Positions 35,501 to 47,500 of a DNA stretch of 64,000 bases are shown here, piece by piece. Each line of letters starts with the position of its first letter. The stretch's first letter is position 1. The position numbers and the translations under genes were made by a program. The stretch spans positions 1-64,000 of the forward strand of contig WRIR01000008.1 of NCBI GenBank assembly GCA_009782605.1. Reading direction: 5' to 3'. The stretch comes from Eggerthellaceae bacterium. GTDB lineage: Bacteria; Actinomycetota; Coriobacteriia; Coriobacteriales; Eggerthellaceae. A model generated the notes under the pieces. That model was not told the origin of the DNA, ran no database searches, and was given only the letters and a program-made list of their open reading frames with translations.

Positions 35501-38500
35501 CATCGCCGTTGGCGTGCCGTCCGACCTCCAGGCCAAGGCACCTGAAAGCGCAAGTATCTGGCTTTCGTAGGGCTGGGCCACGTCGGATGCCTTGATGGCG
35601 AAGGAGCTCGCCTTCAGGATGAACTCGGGGGTGTAGTCGATCGAGCCGTCGTTGACGACGACCGCGCGGTCGACGCTGACCCTGTTGCCATCGGAGTCGG
35701 TCACCGCATAGGTGACCCGCGTGACAGAGGCGGCGTTCAGCGGGATCGCAGGCAGCACCTCGGCACCACTCGCATCCGGGTTGATGACGACCCAGCCGGT
35801 GATGTTGCCGTCGTCCTCGTCATGGGCTGTGACGCCGGCCATCAGCTGTGCACGGGAAAGGCTTCCGGCGGCCGTCGGGCTCCAGGCGACCTCAAGGGGC
35901 GTGGGCACCGCGGCGATGGTGGGCATGCTGCCTTCGCCCACCTGGACGCGCAGGACGATACTCGCCTGGTTGGCGGGCTCGGCGACGGTCACCGAATAGG
36001 TGCCGGTCGCCGCGGTGAAACCCCCGCGGCTGAGCACGGTCGGGTCGAAGGGCTCGACTGCGCCTTCCGGCGTGGTTTTCAGGCCCCCCGCGCCGAGCGC
36101 CGCCAAAAGGGCCTTGTCGACGTCCGGGGCGTCCAGGATGGCCTGGGCCTCGGAATAGCGCAGCATGATGTGGTCGCCGTACACGTAGTAGTTGTCGCGG
36201 TCCGGGTCGTCCGGGCCGCTCCCCAAGACGCCGGCGTCAAGCACGGTGCCCGTGACGTCCTTGGTGATGAAGCCCGCAGGAGCGTCTTGGCCGCGCACGG
36301 TGATGCGGTAGGTACCCGCAGCCGGACCGTAGCCGCCCGCGCTCTGCACTGAGAGCTCGGTGGAGGACATCGGGAAGCCCGTCTCGCCGTTGTAGAGGGC
36401 GGCACCCGACTTGCCCAGTATCTCGCTGTTGAGGTTTGCGGGGTTCGTGGTGACATCGACAAGCCTGGTCACAAAGGAGCTCGCCCGCAAAACCCGCCCG
36501 TTGCCGGGCACGTAGCGCCCGTCGTTGACGATCACGACACGGGTCGGCAGCACCCGCGGGTGGTTGAAGTCGGTGTCGATGACATCGTAGGTGAGGCGGT
36601 ACATGCCGACCTTGGCCACATCGACGTCGCCCGTCGCGGGGTCGGCCTCGTAGGTGACCCAGCCGGTGATGACGCCGTCCTCGTCGTCAACGGCGCTCAC
36701 GCCGTGCATGGCATGGTACTCGCCCGCAAGGAGGCTCCCCACCGGCCGGCTCGCCGCGTCGCCGACCCAGACCTCAAGGGGGGTGGGCACGGTGATCGTC
36801 GGCATACCCCCCTGGGAGACGGTGCCGGTGACGGCTACGCCCTGCTCGGCGAGGTCAATGCCATCGATGCGGAAGGTGATGGGCGTGTAGCTGCCGAGCG
36901 CCGCCCGGAAGTTCGCCGTGTTGACCAGGAGCGGCGTGCGCTCCGGCATGTCCGCGACCAGCCCTATGACGCGCACCTTGGCGGCGTCGATGAAACCTTG
37001 CGGGGCGCCTTCGAGGATCGCCTGGGCGTCCACGAGGTTCACCGTGAAGCTGCTCGCGGCGATGGCGTAGTTGGCATCCTTGCCGCCCGGGTCGACGATG
37101 TCGGCATCGGTGACGTGCGCGGTAACGGTCGTGGCTGCGGGGCGCCCGGACACCCTCCAGGTTATCGGGTAGTCGCCGGCCGCAGCCGCGGCCGTATAGC
37201 CCGCCGGTGCCCCCGCCCAGTTCACGGTCAGGCGCTCGCCGGCGAAGGTGAAGGCCTCGGCATAGGACAGGCTGCGCGCCTGGCCCTCGCTGCCCTCGAT
37301 GTCGGCGCTGCGGGCAACGAAGTCGCGTGCGCCGATGATGATGTCGTTCTCTTTGTCTATGAGGTAGCGCCCGTCGGTGACGACGACGGCACGCGACTTG
37401 GCGGCGGTGTTGCCGTCGGAGTCGGTGACGCTGTAGGCGACCCGCCACACGCCGACGTTGTGCCGGTCGAGCGCGACGTTGCCGGCAACCGCGACCGCGG
37501 TCCCGTCCAGGAGGGGGCCGTCCTCGGCGTCCACGACGCTCATGGCACGTTTGAGGTCGGCGTCGGTGAGCGGCACGGGCGCGGCCGTCTGCTCGAAGAC
37601 GAGCGGGTCTTCCGTGAACTCGATGACGGGGGCCAGGCCTTGGTCTATCTGGAAGGTGACGTGCGCCTGTACCTGGGGCTGGCCCTGGGGCGTGAAGACC
37701 ACCTCGTAGGCGCCGCCGGCCTTGACCGGGTGGGCGGCGTCGCCTACCTCGTTGCTCAAGACGTCGACGCCCCAGTCCTCCATCGTCGCGGCAACCGCCC
37801 AGGACGCGGCGCGGGCGCGGTCGATGAGCAGGGCCTTGGCGCTGTTGCCCAGGCCGGCGAAGCCCGAAGCCTCGGCAAGGGCGAGGGTGGCGTTCGAGGC
37901 GGCCACGACGTAGCGCGCGGTGCCGTCCGTGCCCTCGCCGATGTCGTCGCCGTCGACGACCAGGCCGGTGACGCTGCGGGCGGGCGACCCGCCGTACAGG
38001 GGCTCGGCGGAGGCCAGGCCGACCACGATGGGCGCATAGGCGCCCGGCGCCTTCGAGTAGCCGGCCTTGTCGGCGACGGCGAGCAGGTAGTCGACCGGGA
38101 TGGGGAGCAGGGCCTCCTCGGCATGGCTGCCGGTCGCGATGCGCCACGCGTGCGCCCGGGACGCCGCCAGCACCTCGGCGTCGGTGCCCGCCACGTCCTT
38201 GGCCAGCACGACGAAGTCGAGCGCCTCGACGGCATAGTCGCCGTCGACGGCGTAGCGCCCGTCGTTGACCAGCACCTTGGTGGCCCGCACGACGGTGTTG
38301 TGGTCGGAGTCGGTGACGCTGTAGGCGACCTCCTGGAAGCCGGCCCTCGTGAAGTCGAGGGGGCTGGCCGCCTCGACGAAGCCGCCGGACCCGTCGAGGC
38401 TGCCCCAGGCAAGCAGGTGGGTGACGTCGCCGTCCTCGGAGTCGGTGGCCGAGACGCTGTCTGCGGCCGTGCGCTCCGGCCCCCAGACGTAGTCCCATGC

Positions 38501-41500
38501 GCTTGCCAGGACGGTGCCTGCCGGCTGGGCGGCCGCGTCCCCGGTCCAGACGGTGCGGATGGGCGGCAGGTGTATCGCGGGATGGTTGCCGTTCGAGACG
38601 GCGACCCCTATCCAGGCGAAGGCGTCCCGGTCCTCGTCGACCCAGAACTTGACGGGGACGACGGTCGGGTAGCCCGGGGCGCCTTCCGCCAGGAAGGCAG
38701 CCGCCGCGAAGCCGCCGTCGTCGGCCAGGGCCGGGGTGCCGCCGGGCGCGAGGCCGGCGTCGGCGCGCTGGTAGCTCGTCGCCTCGGCCCGCACCAGGAA
38801 GCTGCGGGCATAGTCCGCGGTGCCCGCAGCCCCCTGCAGGGCAAGCGCGTCGGTGATGTTGATGCGGAAGTCCTTGGCAGTGATGGCGTAGAGGTCGCCG
38901 TTGCCCCCGCTCGCGCCCTCGGCCAGCACCTTGGCGGTAATCGTCTTGGTCAGGGCGGCGTTTTCCTTGATGGCTATCGTGAGATGGTAGTCGCGTGCCG
39001 CCGCAGACATCGACACCGAGTCGGCGACGACGGCCGTTGCCGGCTCGCCCTGGGATGTCCAGGCCCGGGCCGCCGACCTGTCTAAGATCAGCTCGTCGAT
39101 GTCCCGGGCTGCGGCGACGTCCCTCGACGGAATGACGAAGGAGCTCGCCTGCAGGATGTAGTCGGGGGTATAGACCGCCGAGCCGTCGTTGACGATGACC
39201 GCGCGGGTGTCGAAGGACGTGTTGTTGTCGGAGTCGGTGACGCTGTAGGTGACCTGCGTCACCGAGAAGGCCTTGAGCGGTATGACGGGCATCTGCTCGG
39301 CGCCGTCGGCATCCGGGTTGATGCGGACCTCGCCGGTCAGCGGGCCGTCTTCCGTATCCCCCGCCGTCACGCCGCTCATCAGCTGCTCGCGGGTGACCGT
39401 GCCTGCTGTATGCGGGTCGAAGGGGATGTTGAGCGGCTTGGGCTCGGCCCTGACCCAGGGCGGCGCACCCTCGCTCACCTGGATGGTCAGGGCGATGGAC
39501 ACCGTGCCTTCGGAATCGGCCACAACAGCCGAATAGGTGCCCCGCGCGGCCATGAAGCCACCGTCGCTGGCAAGGGTCGCGGGAAGGGTGGAAAGCGAGC
39601 CTGTGGGCGTGGCCTTGCGCACTCCGGCGCCCAGCGCCTCCAGCAGGGCTGCGGCCGGGTCGCCTGCAGCCAGGATGTCCTCGGCCTCGCCTATGCGCAG
39701 CGTGATGTCGTTGCCGAAGACGTAGAAGCTGTCCTTGTCCGGGTCGTTAGGGCCCGAGGCGATGGTCCCGGCATCGACCACCTCGCCGGTGATGGCGCGG
39801 TCGAGGTAGCCGCTGGGGGCATCCTGCCCCCGGACGATGATGGGGTAGGAGCCCGCCTCGGCCCGGTAGTTCCCGCTGGCATAGACGGAGATGGCGGTCG
39901 AGGATATCCGGCCCCCGCTCTGGCCGTCGTACAGGGCGGCGGCAGACTTGGAGAGGATGTCCTGGTCGAAGGGCGGCACAACGTCCTTGAGCAGGGTCAC
40001 GAAGGAGTTCGCGGCAAGGATGCGGCCTCCCACCGCATAGCGCCCGTCATTGACGACCACCACGCGGTCGCGGTCGACGGTGTTGTTGTCGCGATCGGTG
40101 ACCCGGTAGGAGACCATGTAGCGCCCCACCCGGGCAAGGTCCACCGGCCCGGTCGACGCGTCGGGGGAGGCCACGACCGCAGATATCAGGTCGCCGTCCT
40201 CGTCGTCGGCCGCCGCGACGCCGTAGAGGTCGCCCGCGACTGCGGCGTACTCGGCCGCCGTGATGGCAGCGGCAGGCTTGAGGCCCGGCTCGCCTATCCA
40301 CACCTCGACCGGGGTCATGACGTCGAGCAGGGGCACGGAGCCCTGGGAGACCGTGCCCTCGACCGTCACGCTCTGGGTGGTCGCCGGGATGGTGTCGATG
40401 CGGAAGGTGACCGCATAGACCCCCAGCTCGTCGGTGAAGCCCCCCGAGGTCACCAGGAGCGCGTCGAGTGCGGCGGCATCCGGCACAAGCGGGATGACCC
40501 GGGCGGAGGCGGCGTCGACATAGCTCGCCGGGCTGCCCATGAGTATCTGGTACGCCTCTGCGAGGTTTGCCCGGAAATGGGAGGCCGCGATGGCATAGCT
40601 GGAGTCCTTGGTGCCCATGTCCACCACGTCGGCGTCGACCACCCGCGCGGTGACGTCCTTGGTGGTGGTGCGTCCCTCGGCCTTCCACGAGACCGGGTAG
40701 GAGCCTGCCGGGGCGTTTGCCGCATAGCCCGCTGGCGTGCCTGTCCAGGACACGGAAAGCGGCGCACCGGAGAGGTCGAAGGCCTCAGCGTACGAGAGGC
40801 TTTTCGCCTGGCCCTCGCTGCCGTCCACGCAACCGACGCCGAAGCGCTTGACGACGAAGTCGCGTGCGCCGATGATGATGTCGTTCTCTTTGTCTATGAG
40901 GTAGCGCCCGTCGGTGACGACGACGGCACGCGACTTGGCGGCGGTGTTGCCGTCGGAGTCGGTGACGCTGTAGGCGACCCGCCACACGCCGACGTTGTGC
41001 CGGTCGAGCGCGACGTTGCCGGCAACCGCGACCGCGGTCCCGTCCAGGAGGGGGCCGTCCTCGGCGTCCACGACGCTCATGGCACGTTTGAGGTCGGCGT
41101 CGGTGAGCGGCACGGGCGCGGCCGTCTGCTCGAAGACGAGCGGGTCTTCCGTGAACTCGATGACGGGGGCCAGGCCTTGGTCTATCTGGAAGGTGACGTG
41201 CGCCTGTACCTGGGGCTGGCCCTGGGGCGTGAAGACCACCTCGTAGGCGCCGCCGGCCTTGACCGGGTGGGCGGCGTCGCCTACCTCGTTGCTCAAGACG
41301 TCGACGCCCCAGTCCTCCATCGTCGCGGCAACCGCCCAGGACGCGGCGCGGGCGCGGTCGATGAGCAGGGCCTTGGCGCTGTTGCCCAGGCCGGCGAAGC
41401 CCGAAGCCTCGGCAAGGGCGAGGGTGGCGTTCGAGGCGGCCACGACGTAGCGCGCGGTGCCGTCCGTGCCCTCGCCGATGTCGTCGCCGTCGACGACCAG

Positions 41501-44500
41501 GCCGGTGACGCTGCGGGCGGGCGACCCGCCGTACAGGGGCTCGGCGGAGGCCAGGCCGACCACGATGGGCGCATAGGCGCCCGGCGCCTTCGAGTAGCCG
41601 GCCTTGTCGGCGACGGCGAGCAGGTAGTCGACCGGGATGGGGAGCAGGGCCTCCTCGGCATGGCTGCCGGTCGCGATGCGCCACGCGTGCGCCCGGGACG
41701 CCGCCAGCACCTCGGCGTCGGTGCCCGCCACGTCCTTGGCCAGCACGACGAAGTCGAGCGCCTCGACGGCATAGTCGCCGTCGACGGCGTAGCGCCCGTC
41801 GTTGACCAGCACCTTGGTGGCCCGCACGACGGTGTTGTGGTCGGAGTCGGTGACGCTGTAGGCGACCTCCTGGAAGCCGGCCCTCGTGAAGTCGAGGGGG
41901 CTGGCCGCCTCGACGAAGCCGCCGGACCCGTCGAGGCTGCCCCAGGCAAGCAGGTGGGTGACGTCGCCGTCCTCGGAGTCGGTGGCCGAGACGCTGTCTG
42001 CGGCCGTGCGCTCCGGCCCCCAGACGTAGTCCCATGCGCTTGCCAGGACGGTGCCTGCCGGCTGGGCGGCCGCGTCCCCGGTCCAGACGGTGCGGATGGG
42101 CGGCAGGTGTATCGCGGGATGGTTGCCGTTCGAGACGGCGACCCCTATCCAGGCGAAGGCGTCCCGGTCCTCGTCGACCCAGAACTTGACGGGGACGACG
42201 GTCGGGTAGCCCGGGGCGCCTTCCGCCAGGAAGGCAGCCGCCGCGAAGCCGCCGTCGTCGGCCAGGGCCGGGGTGCCGCCGGGCGCGAGGCCGGCGTCGG
42301 CGCGCTGGTAGCTCGTCGCCTCGGCCCGCACCAGGAAGCTGCGGGCATAGTCCGCGGTGCCCGCAGCCCCCTGCAGGGCAAGCGCGTCGGTGATGTTGAT
42401 GCGGAAGTCCTTGGCAGTGATGGCGTAGAGGTCGCCGTTGCCCCCGCTCGCGCCCTCGGGCAGCACCCTGCCGACGATGGGCTTCGCCGAGTCGAAGCCC
42501 GCGACCGCGATGTCGAAGCGGTAGTCGCCCGGCAGGGCATCGCGCCCATAGCCGGATGCCGCGAAGCCCGCGACCTGGAGCATTCCCGCAGGCACGGGGG
42601 TGCCGGCCGCATGGTTCGCATCGCCGAGGTAGTAGGCGCTTGCCTGGGAGAGCTCCAGCACCTCGGCCTCGCTGCCCCTCACGTCGCCGTATGCGACGAG
42701 GAAGCCCTTGGCGCCGAGGATGATTCCTGCGGCAGTATCGACCATGAAGCTGCCGTCGTCGATGACGAGGGCGCGGGTGGCGTTCTCGGCCGCCATGCCG
42801 TCGGAGTCGGTGACGCTGTAGGTGACCGAGTACACGCCGGGGGTGGCGGTATGGAGGCTCGTCACGGCACCGCCGTTGACGGTATAGGTGGCCTGCGCGG
42901 TGATGTCGCCGTCCTGGTCGTCCCAGGCCAGCATCTGGCCGCGCACCTCGTCGGCAGTGAGCTCATGGGCGGTTTCGCCCCGGTCGAAGGGGATGATGAG
43001 CGGGTCTTGCTGGAAGGTGATCACCGGAGGCGTGCCGTAGAGCGTGTAGGCAACGGCGACCGTGATGTCCTCGAAGCCCTTGATGGCGAACACGACCTCG
43101 TAGTCCCTTCCCGATATGCCGCCGGCAGCCGGGATGTCGTTCTTGACGACCACGGCCCCGGCATCTCCCAGGGAGGCGAGGGCGCCGCCGGGGAGGCCCA
43201 GGGCGGTGGCGGTGTCCATGAGCTGCCAGGCCTGGGCCTGGGACCTGTTGACGAGCTTGAGCTGGGCCGCGTTGCCCATGCCTGCGTAGTCGGCGGCGTC
43301 GGCGACCGAGATGGTCGCGTTGTCGGCGGCAATGCTGTAGCGGACGGCGCTGCCCGCGTCGTCCTTGTCGGCGAGCTCGTGGCACCCGGTCACGACCGCG
43401 TCTACGGTCGACTCAAGCGTAGTGGCCGGACCGCCCGCAGGGGCTGCAACGCCCAGGGTCACCGGGTAGGCGCCTTCCGCGCAACCGGGCCGGTAGCTGC
43501 CGGCGCTCTTGAGGGCGACGCCCACCGCGACCATGCCGCCGGGCTCGGCGGCATCGACCAGCCACGCCCGGGCACGGGAGTCGCCCACAACGGCGGTAGC
43601 ACCGGCATCGACGTCGGCAGCCTTCTTCACGAAGCTCGTGGCGTCAAGCAGGTAGTTACCGTCGCTCACGAAGGTGCCGACCGCCACCACGCCCGTCGCG
43701 GTGGTGGCATTGCCGTCGGCGTTGGCAACCGAATACACAACCGGGTACACCCCGACCTTTGCCAGGTCGACCGCACTGGCGTCGATGGCGACCAGCCCGG
43801 TGATGTCAAGGCCGTTCTCGGCCGAGAGCGCGGTGACGTAGTCGGCCGGGTTGTAGGCGCCCGGCAGAATGGCGCTCGCCGGCTTGCGGGCTGCGTCCCC
43901 CAGCCAGACGAGGACCGGGGAGCCCACCATGAGCACGGGCAGCTCGCCCTCGACGACGATGGCCTGGACGGTCACCCAGCGGCCCTCGTCCGGGCTGGCG
44001 CCCGAGCCCAGCACCTTGAAGGTCACCGGGTAGCTCTGCCCGGCAACCGGGTCGGCCGGTATCCCCACGACGTGGACCTCGACCATGTCGGGGCTGAATG
44101 CGTCGCCCAAATCGGCACGCGCCTTGGCGCCCGCCATCATGATGAGCGTGTCGTTGCACTCGCCGCTCGGCCCTGCCATCAGGCTGGCAGCGTTCTTGGC
44201 CGTGATAGAGAAGTCGTTCGCGCCGATATAGGGCCGCGCCTCCATGAAGGGGAGCACGGTTATATGGCCGGTGCTGTAGATGCCCGGGTCGGCGGTTGCG
44301 GCATACCGGACGCGGTAGTCCTCGCCCTGGGGGTGCGCCATGCTGAAGGCCGCCCTGTCCAGATAGTAGCCCGGCTCCCCCCAGGGCGGGACGGCCTCCA
44401 CCACGGACAGGCCGGTGCTTCCCGGCCAGGCGGCACCGGGGCGTACCGAGGCGCTTGCCTTGATCTCGCCGAGGAGCTCGTTTCCTTGTTCGGTGCTGCC

Positions 44501-47500
44501 GGTGCTGTATGCGGCGATCTCTGCCGCCCGGGCAAGGCCGATGTAGGCGTTCTCGTGGGTCAAGACTAAATCGGGGAGCTTGACTTCGAGATAGGGGGCA
44601 GGCTGCTTGTAGGTGTCGTGAATGGCAACAAGCTGCTGGCTGGCAACGACCGGGTTAGCGTTGCCGTTCTCGTCCTCAAGGACGAGATAGACCCTGCTGC
44701 TCTCAGAAAGCGTAGAGGTGGCACTTTCCGGCAATACAAGGTCCCAGGTGCCGTCATCGTTGAGCGTGCCGAGTATCGGCTGCCCGTCCTTGCCGAGTAT
44801 CGCATTGTCATCGGTGTCGACCACCGCATACAGCCTTATTGCAGGTTCCGGGTTGTGGGGCTCCGCGGCAGCCTGGGCGCCCTGGGCAAGCCAGGTTCCC
44901 GAGAGCTCGGCCTCAAGCCCTACCCAGAGCTTCCCGCTCGTCGGATAGCCTATCTTGGCCGGGGCCGGCGGCAGGACGTCCTCGACCGTGATGGGGGCCG
45001 GCATGTCCTCGGGCCGCGCCAGGTGTACCTTGGCCGGGTCGGGGTTGCCGGGGTATTCGACCCCGCGCCACAGCGAGTCCATGCGGAAGGTGTCCCCCGA
45101 GCGCAGGAAGCCGCCGTCGGAGTAGCGGACCACGCCCTCAAGCATCCTGCCGGTCTTCTCCATCTCATAGACGTCGTTCTCCATCAGGATGGAGGAAACC
45201 TGCCCCGCCGTGGACATCTCTATGTCGCCCGTAGCGGCGCGGGTGATTGCATAGCGGCCGAAGACCTCGTCGGTCCAGATGGGGCGCCCGAGACTGTCAA
45301 GGCCCTCGGCCACCGAGCCGATGACGCGCAGGTACTTGTCAGCGTTGGTGACCGGCTCGAACACCCGGTCGATCCTCGGGGCGGCGTTGTTGCCTTGGAT
45401 GCGGCGGTAGGGCAGCATCCCCTGCGAGCCGAAGTTGTCCACCGCGGTCGTGAGTATCAGGCTGTTGTTGTTGTCGAAGGTGCCGTCGCCGCCAAAGCTC
45501 ACGCTCCCGGCTATGGTCAGGCGCTGCATGGGCCACGACAGGTAGGGGTCCCCCCACGATGCCGAGCTCCCCCAGACGGGCGGGGGCGGGACAAGGCCGG
45601 CGCTCGTGCCGGTGCCGGTGCCCTGGGGGTTTATCGACGAGTTGGAGGCGTTCGCCGTCCCGCCGACGCGGCTGGTGCCGTTGCCCCAGACCGCGATGTC
45701 AGAGTCGATGGAGTTGAAGCTCACCCCCGTTGCCGTGGTGGTGCGGAACACCCGTGCGGGGAGGGCCGTGGTGCCCGCCCCGAAGTTCGCGAAGTCGTAG
45801 TAGAGCGGGTTGGTGAAGGTGAACTCGAAGCCCTGCGTGCCGTGGACGATGGCGCCCCGGTCCACGCTGCCGTGCATGATGGCGACCGCCCCCGGCCCGA
45901 TGTTCACCGTCCCGTTGTCGTTGCTGATGGTGGTCGCGGCATTGGTGCTCGTCCCCGATATGCAGGCGCCCCGCTGGGAGTAGAGCTCGATGGACGAGCC
46001 ATAGTCGTGCACGTCGAAGCTCCAGTTCGGGCCCATGAAGTTGATGGCAGGGCTCTTGATGGTGGTCTCGAAGTCCTTGTTCCCCGCCCCGCCGTTGTTG
46101 CCCTCGTTGACGACCTTGAGGATGCCGCCGCTCTCGATGAAGAACTTGTTGTCCCGGCCGCAGAAGGAGATGCCTGCGGCTGTGGCGTTGTAGTTGGTGT
46201 TCGACAGCTTCCTGACCACCTCGACCTCGGCGTTCCGGGAGACGCGCATCTCGCAGTTCATGGGCTCGTTGAGGCCCAGGCCGACCGTTGCGTAGGTGCC
46301 TATCCCCGCATGTATCCAGAGCGCACCGTGCATGAGGCTTTCCCTGTTCAAGAGCATGTTCTGCGACTCGCAGTAGAGCTTGGAGCCTGTGCCGCTCACA
46401 TGGAAGTAGGCATCGCCCGGCTTGAGGCCGCGGATGCCCTGGATGAGCGCGGTCCCGCCCTGCCCGGACGAGGTCTGCGTGTTGTAGGCGCTCAGCTTGG
46501 CGCCGTTGCTCACGGTCGTGCCGCCGTGGCCGCCGCAGGTCGAGATGGTGCCGGACTCGTCGGCCCAGCCCCAGATGTTGCTGTAGGCCGTGACCTCGGT
46601 GCCTTCGCCGTCGACCAGCATCCAGGCGCCCGTGGCCTGCTTCTGGGCGTATTCCGGGCTTGTCTTCGAGTTGGTGTTCAGGGATGTCGAGCCCTGGTAG
46701 TGGACCCGGTCCCAGGACGTCCCGATCGCGACGGCGGCGCAGTAGTAGTCAAGGCGGTAGTTCTGGAGGTATGCCTTGGTGCCGTTTATGAAGCTTATCT
46801 CGTTGTCCCCCGTGAGCGTGGACGCGACGAGGACGCCCGTGGGGGCGCTGGTGCGGATGTCCATGTCGGCATTGTCGTAGACCTGGTGCTGGGCATAGAC
46901 CATCGGCCCGTGGTTGCCGCTTGCCGCGTTGGGGGCCGGCATGTTGTTCGTGTTGTTGAGCTGCCCGTACCACACTATCTTGCCGGTGCCGCGCACCGTG
47001 CCGTTGAGGTTGTGCACGAGGCTTCCCCGCTGCGGGCCGTCGCCTTCCACGTCCTCAAGGTTGACGGTCCACCTGTCGGTGATGGTGGAGGGGAGGGGCA
47101 CCCCGGGGGAAGAGTAGCCCCAGGTCGCGAAGCCCGTGGCGTTCGTGCCAGCGGAAGTGGTGCGGCTCCCCACGGCAACGAGGACGTTTTGCTGGGCGCT
47201 CCGGGCGGTCGTGCGCATTATCTTGATGTCCTTCAAGGTGAAGCTCAAATCGGGGCCGGGGGTCATCGTCAGGACCAGCGTGATGTTCTCGTTCTGGGAG
47301 CCGACGTGCAGCGTGTGCCCGTTGCCGTCGAGGACGAGGTCGCGGGCGAGCACGGAGGGCTGCGTGTTGTTCGTGCCCCGGATGACGTTCGACGAGAGGC
47401 GGATGTAGCTCACGTTCGGGTCGTCCCAGGCGATGCAGAAGTCGGCCCAGGTGTCGACCTCGACGCCGCCCGGGATGTCGCCTATGCCCGTTATGGTCAG

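Noticed and set aside
36855..38498. A 547-codon minus frame inside the giant gene
   Set aside because: It is a +1 or +2 shadow made of Arg/Gly/Pro; the partner frame at 40785-42035 exists only because of the internal duplication.
39410..44569. A 1,719-codon open frame on the plus strand opposite the giant surface gene
   Set aside because: It mirrors the codon pattern of the real gene, has no recognisable domain, and similar frames (36560-39085, 44618-47644) continue along the same gene. High GC keeps antisense frames open.
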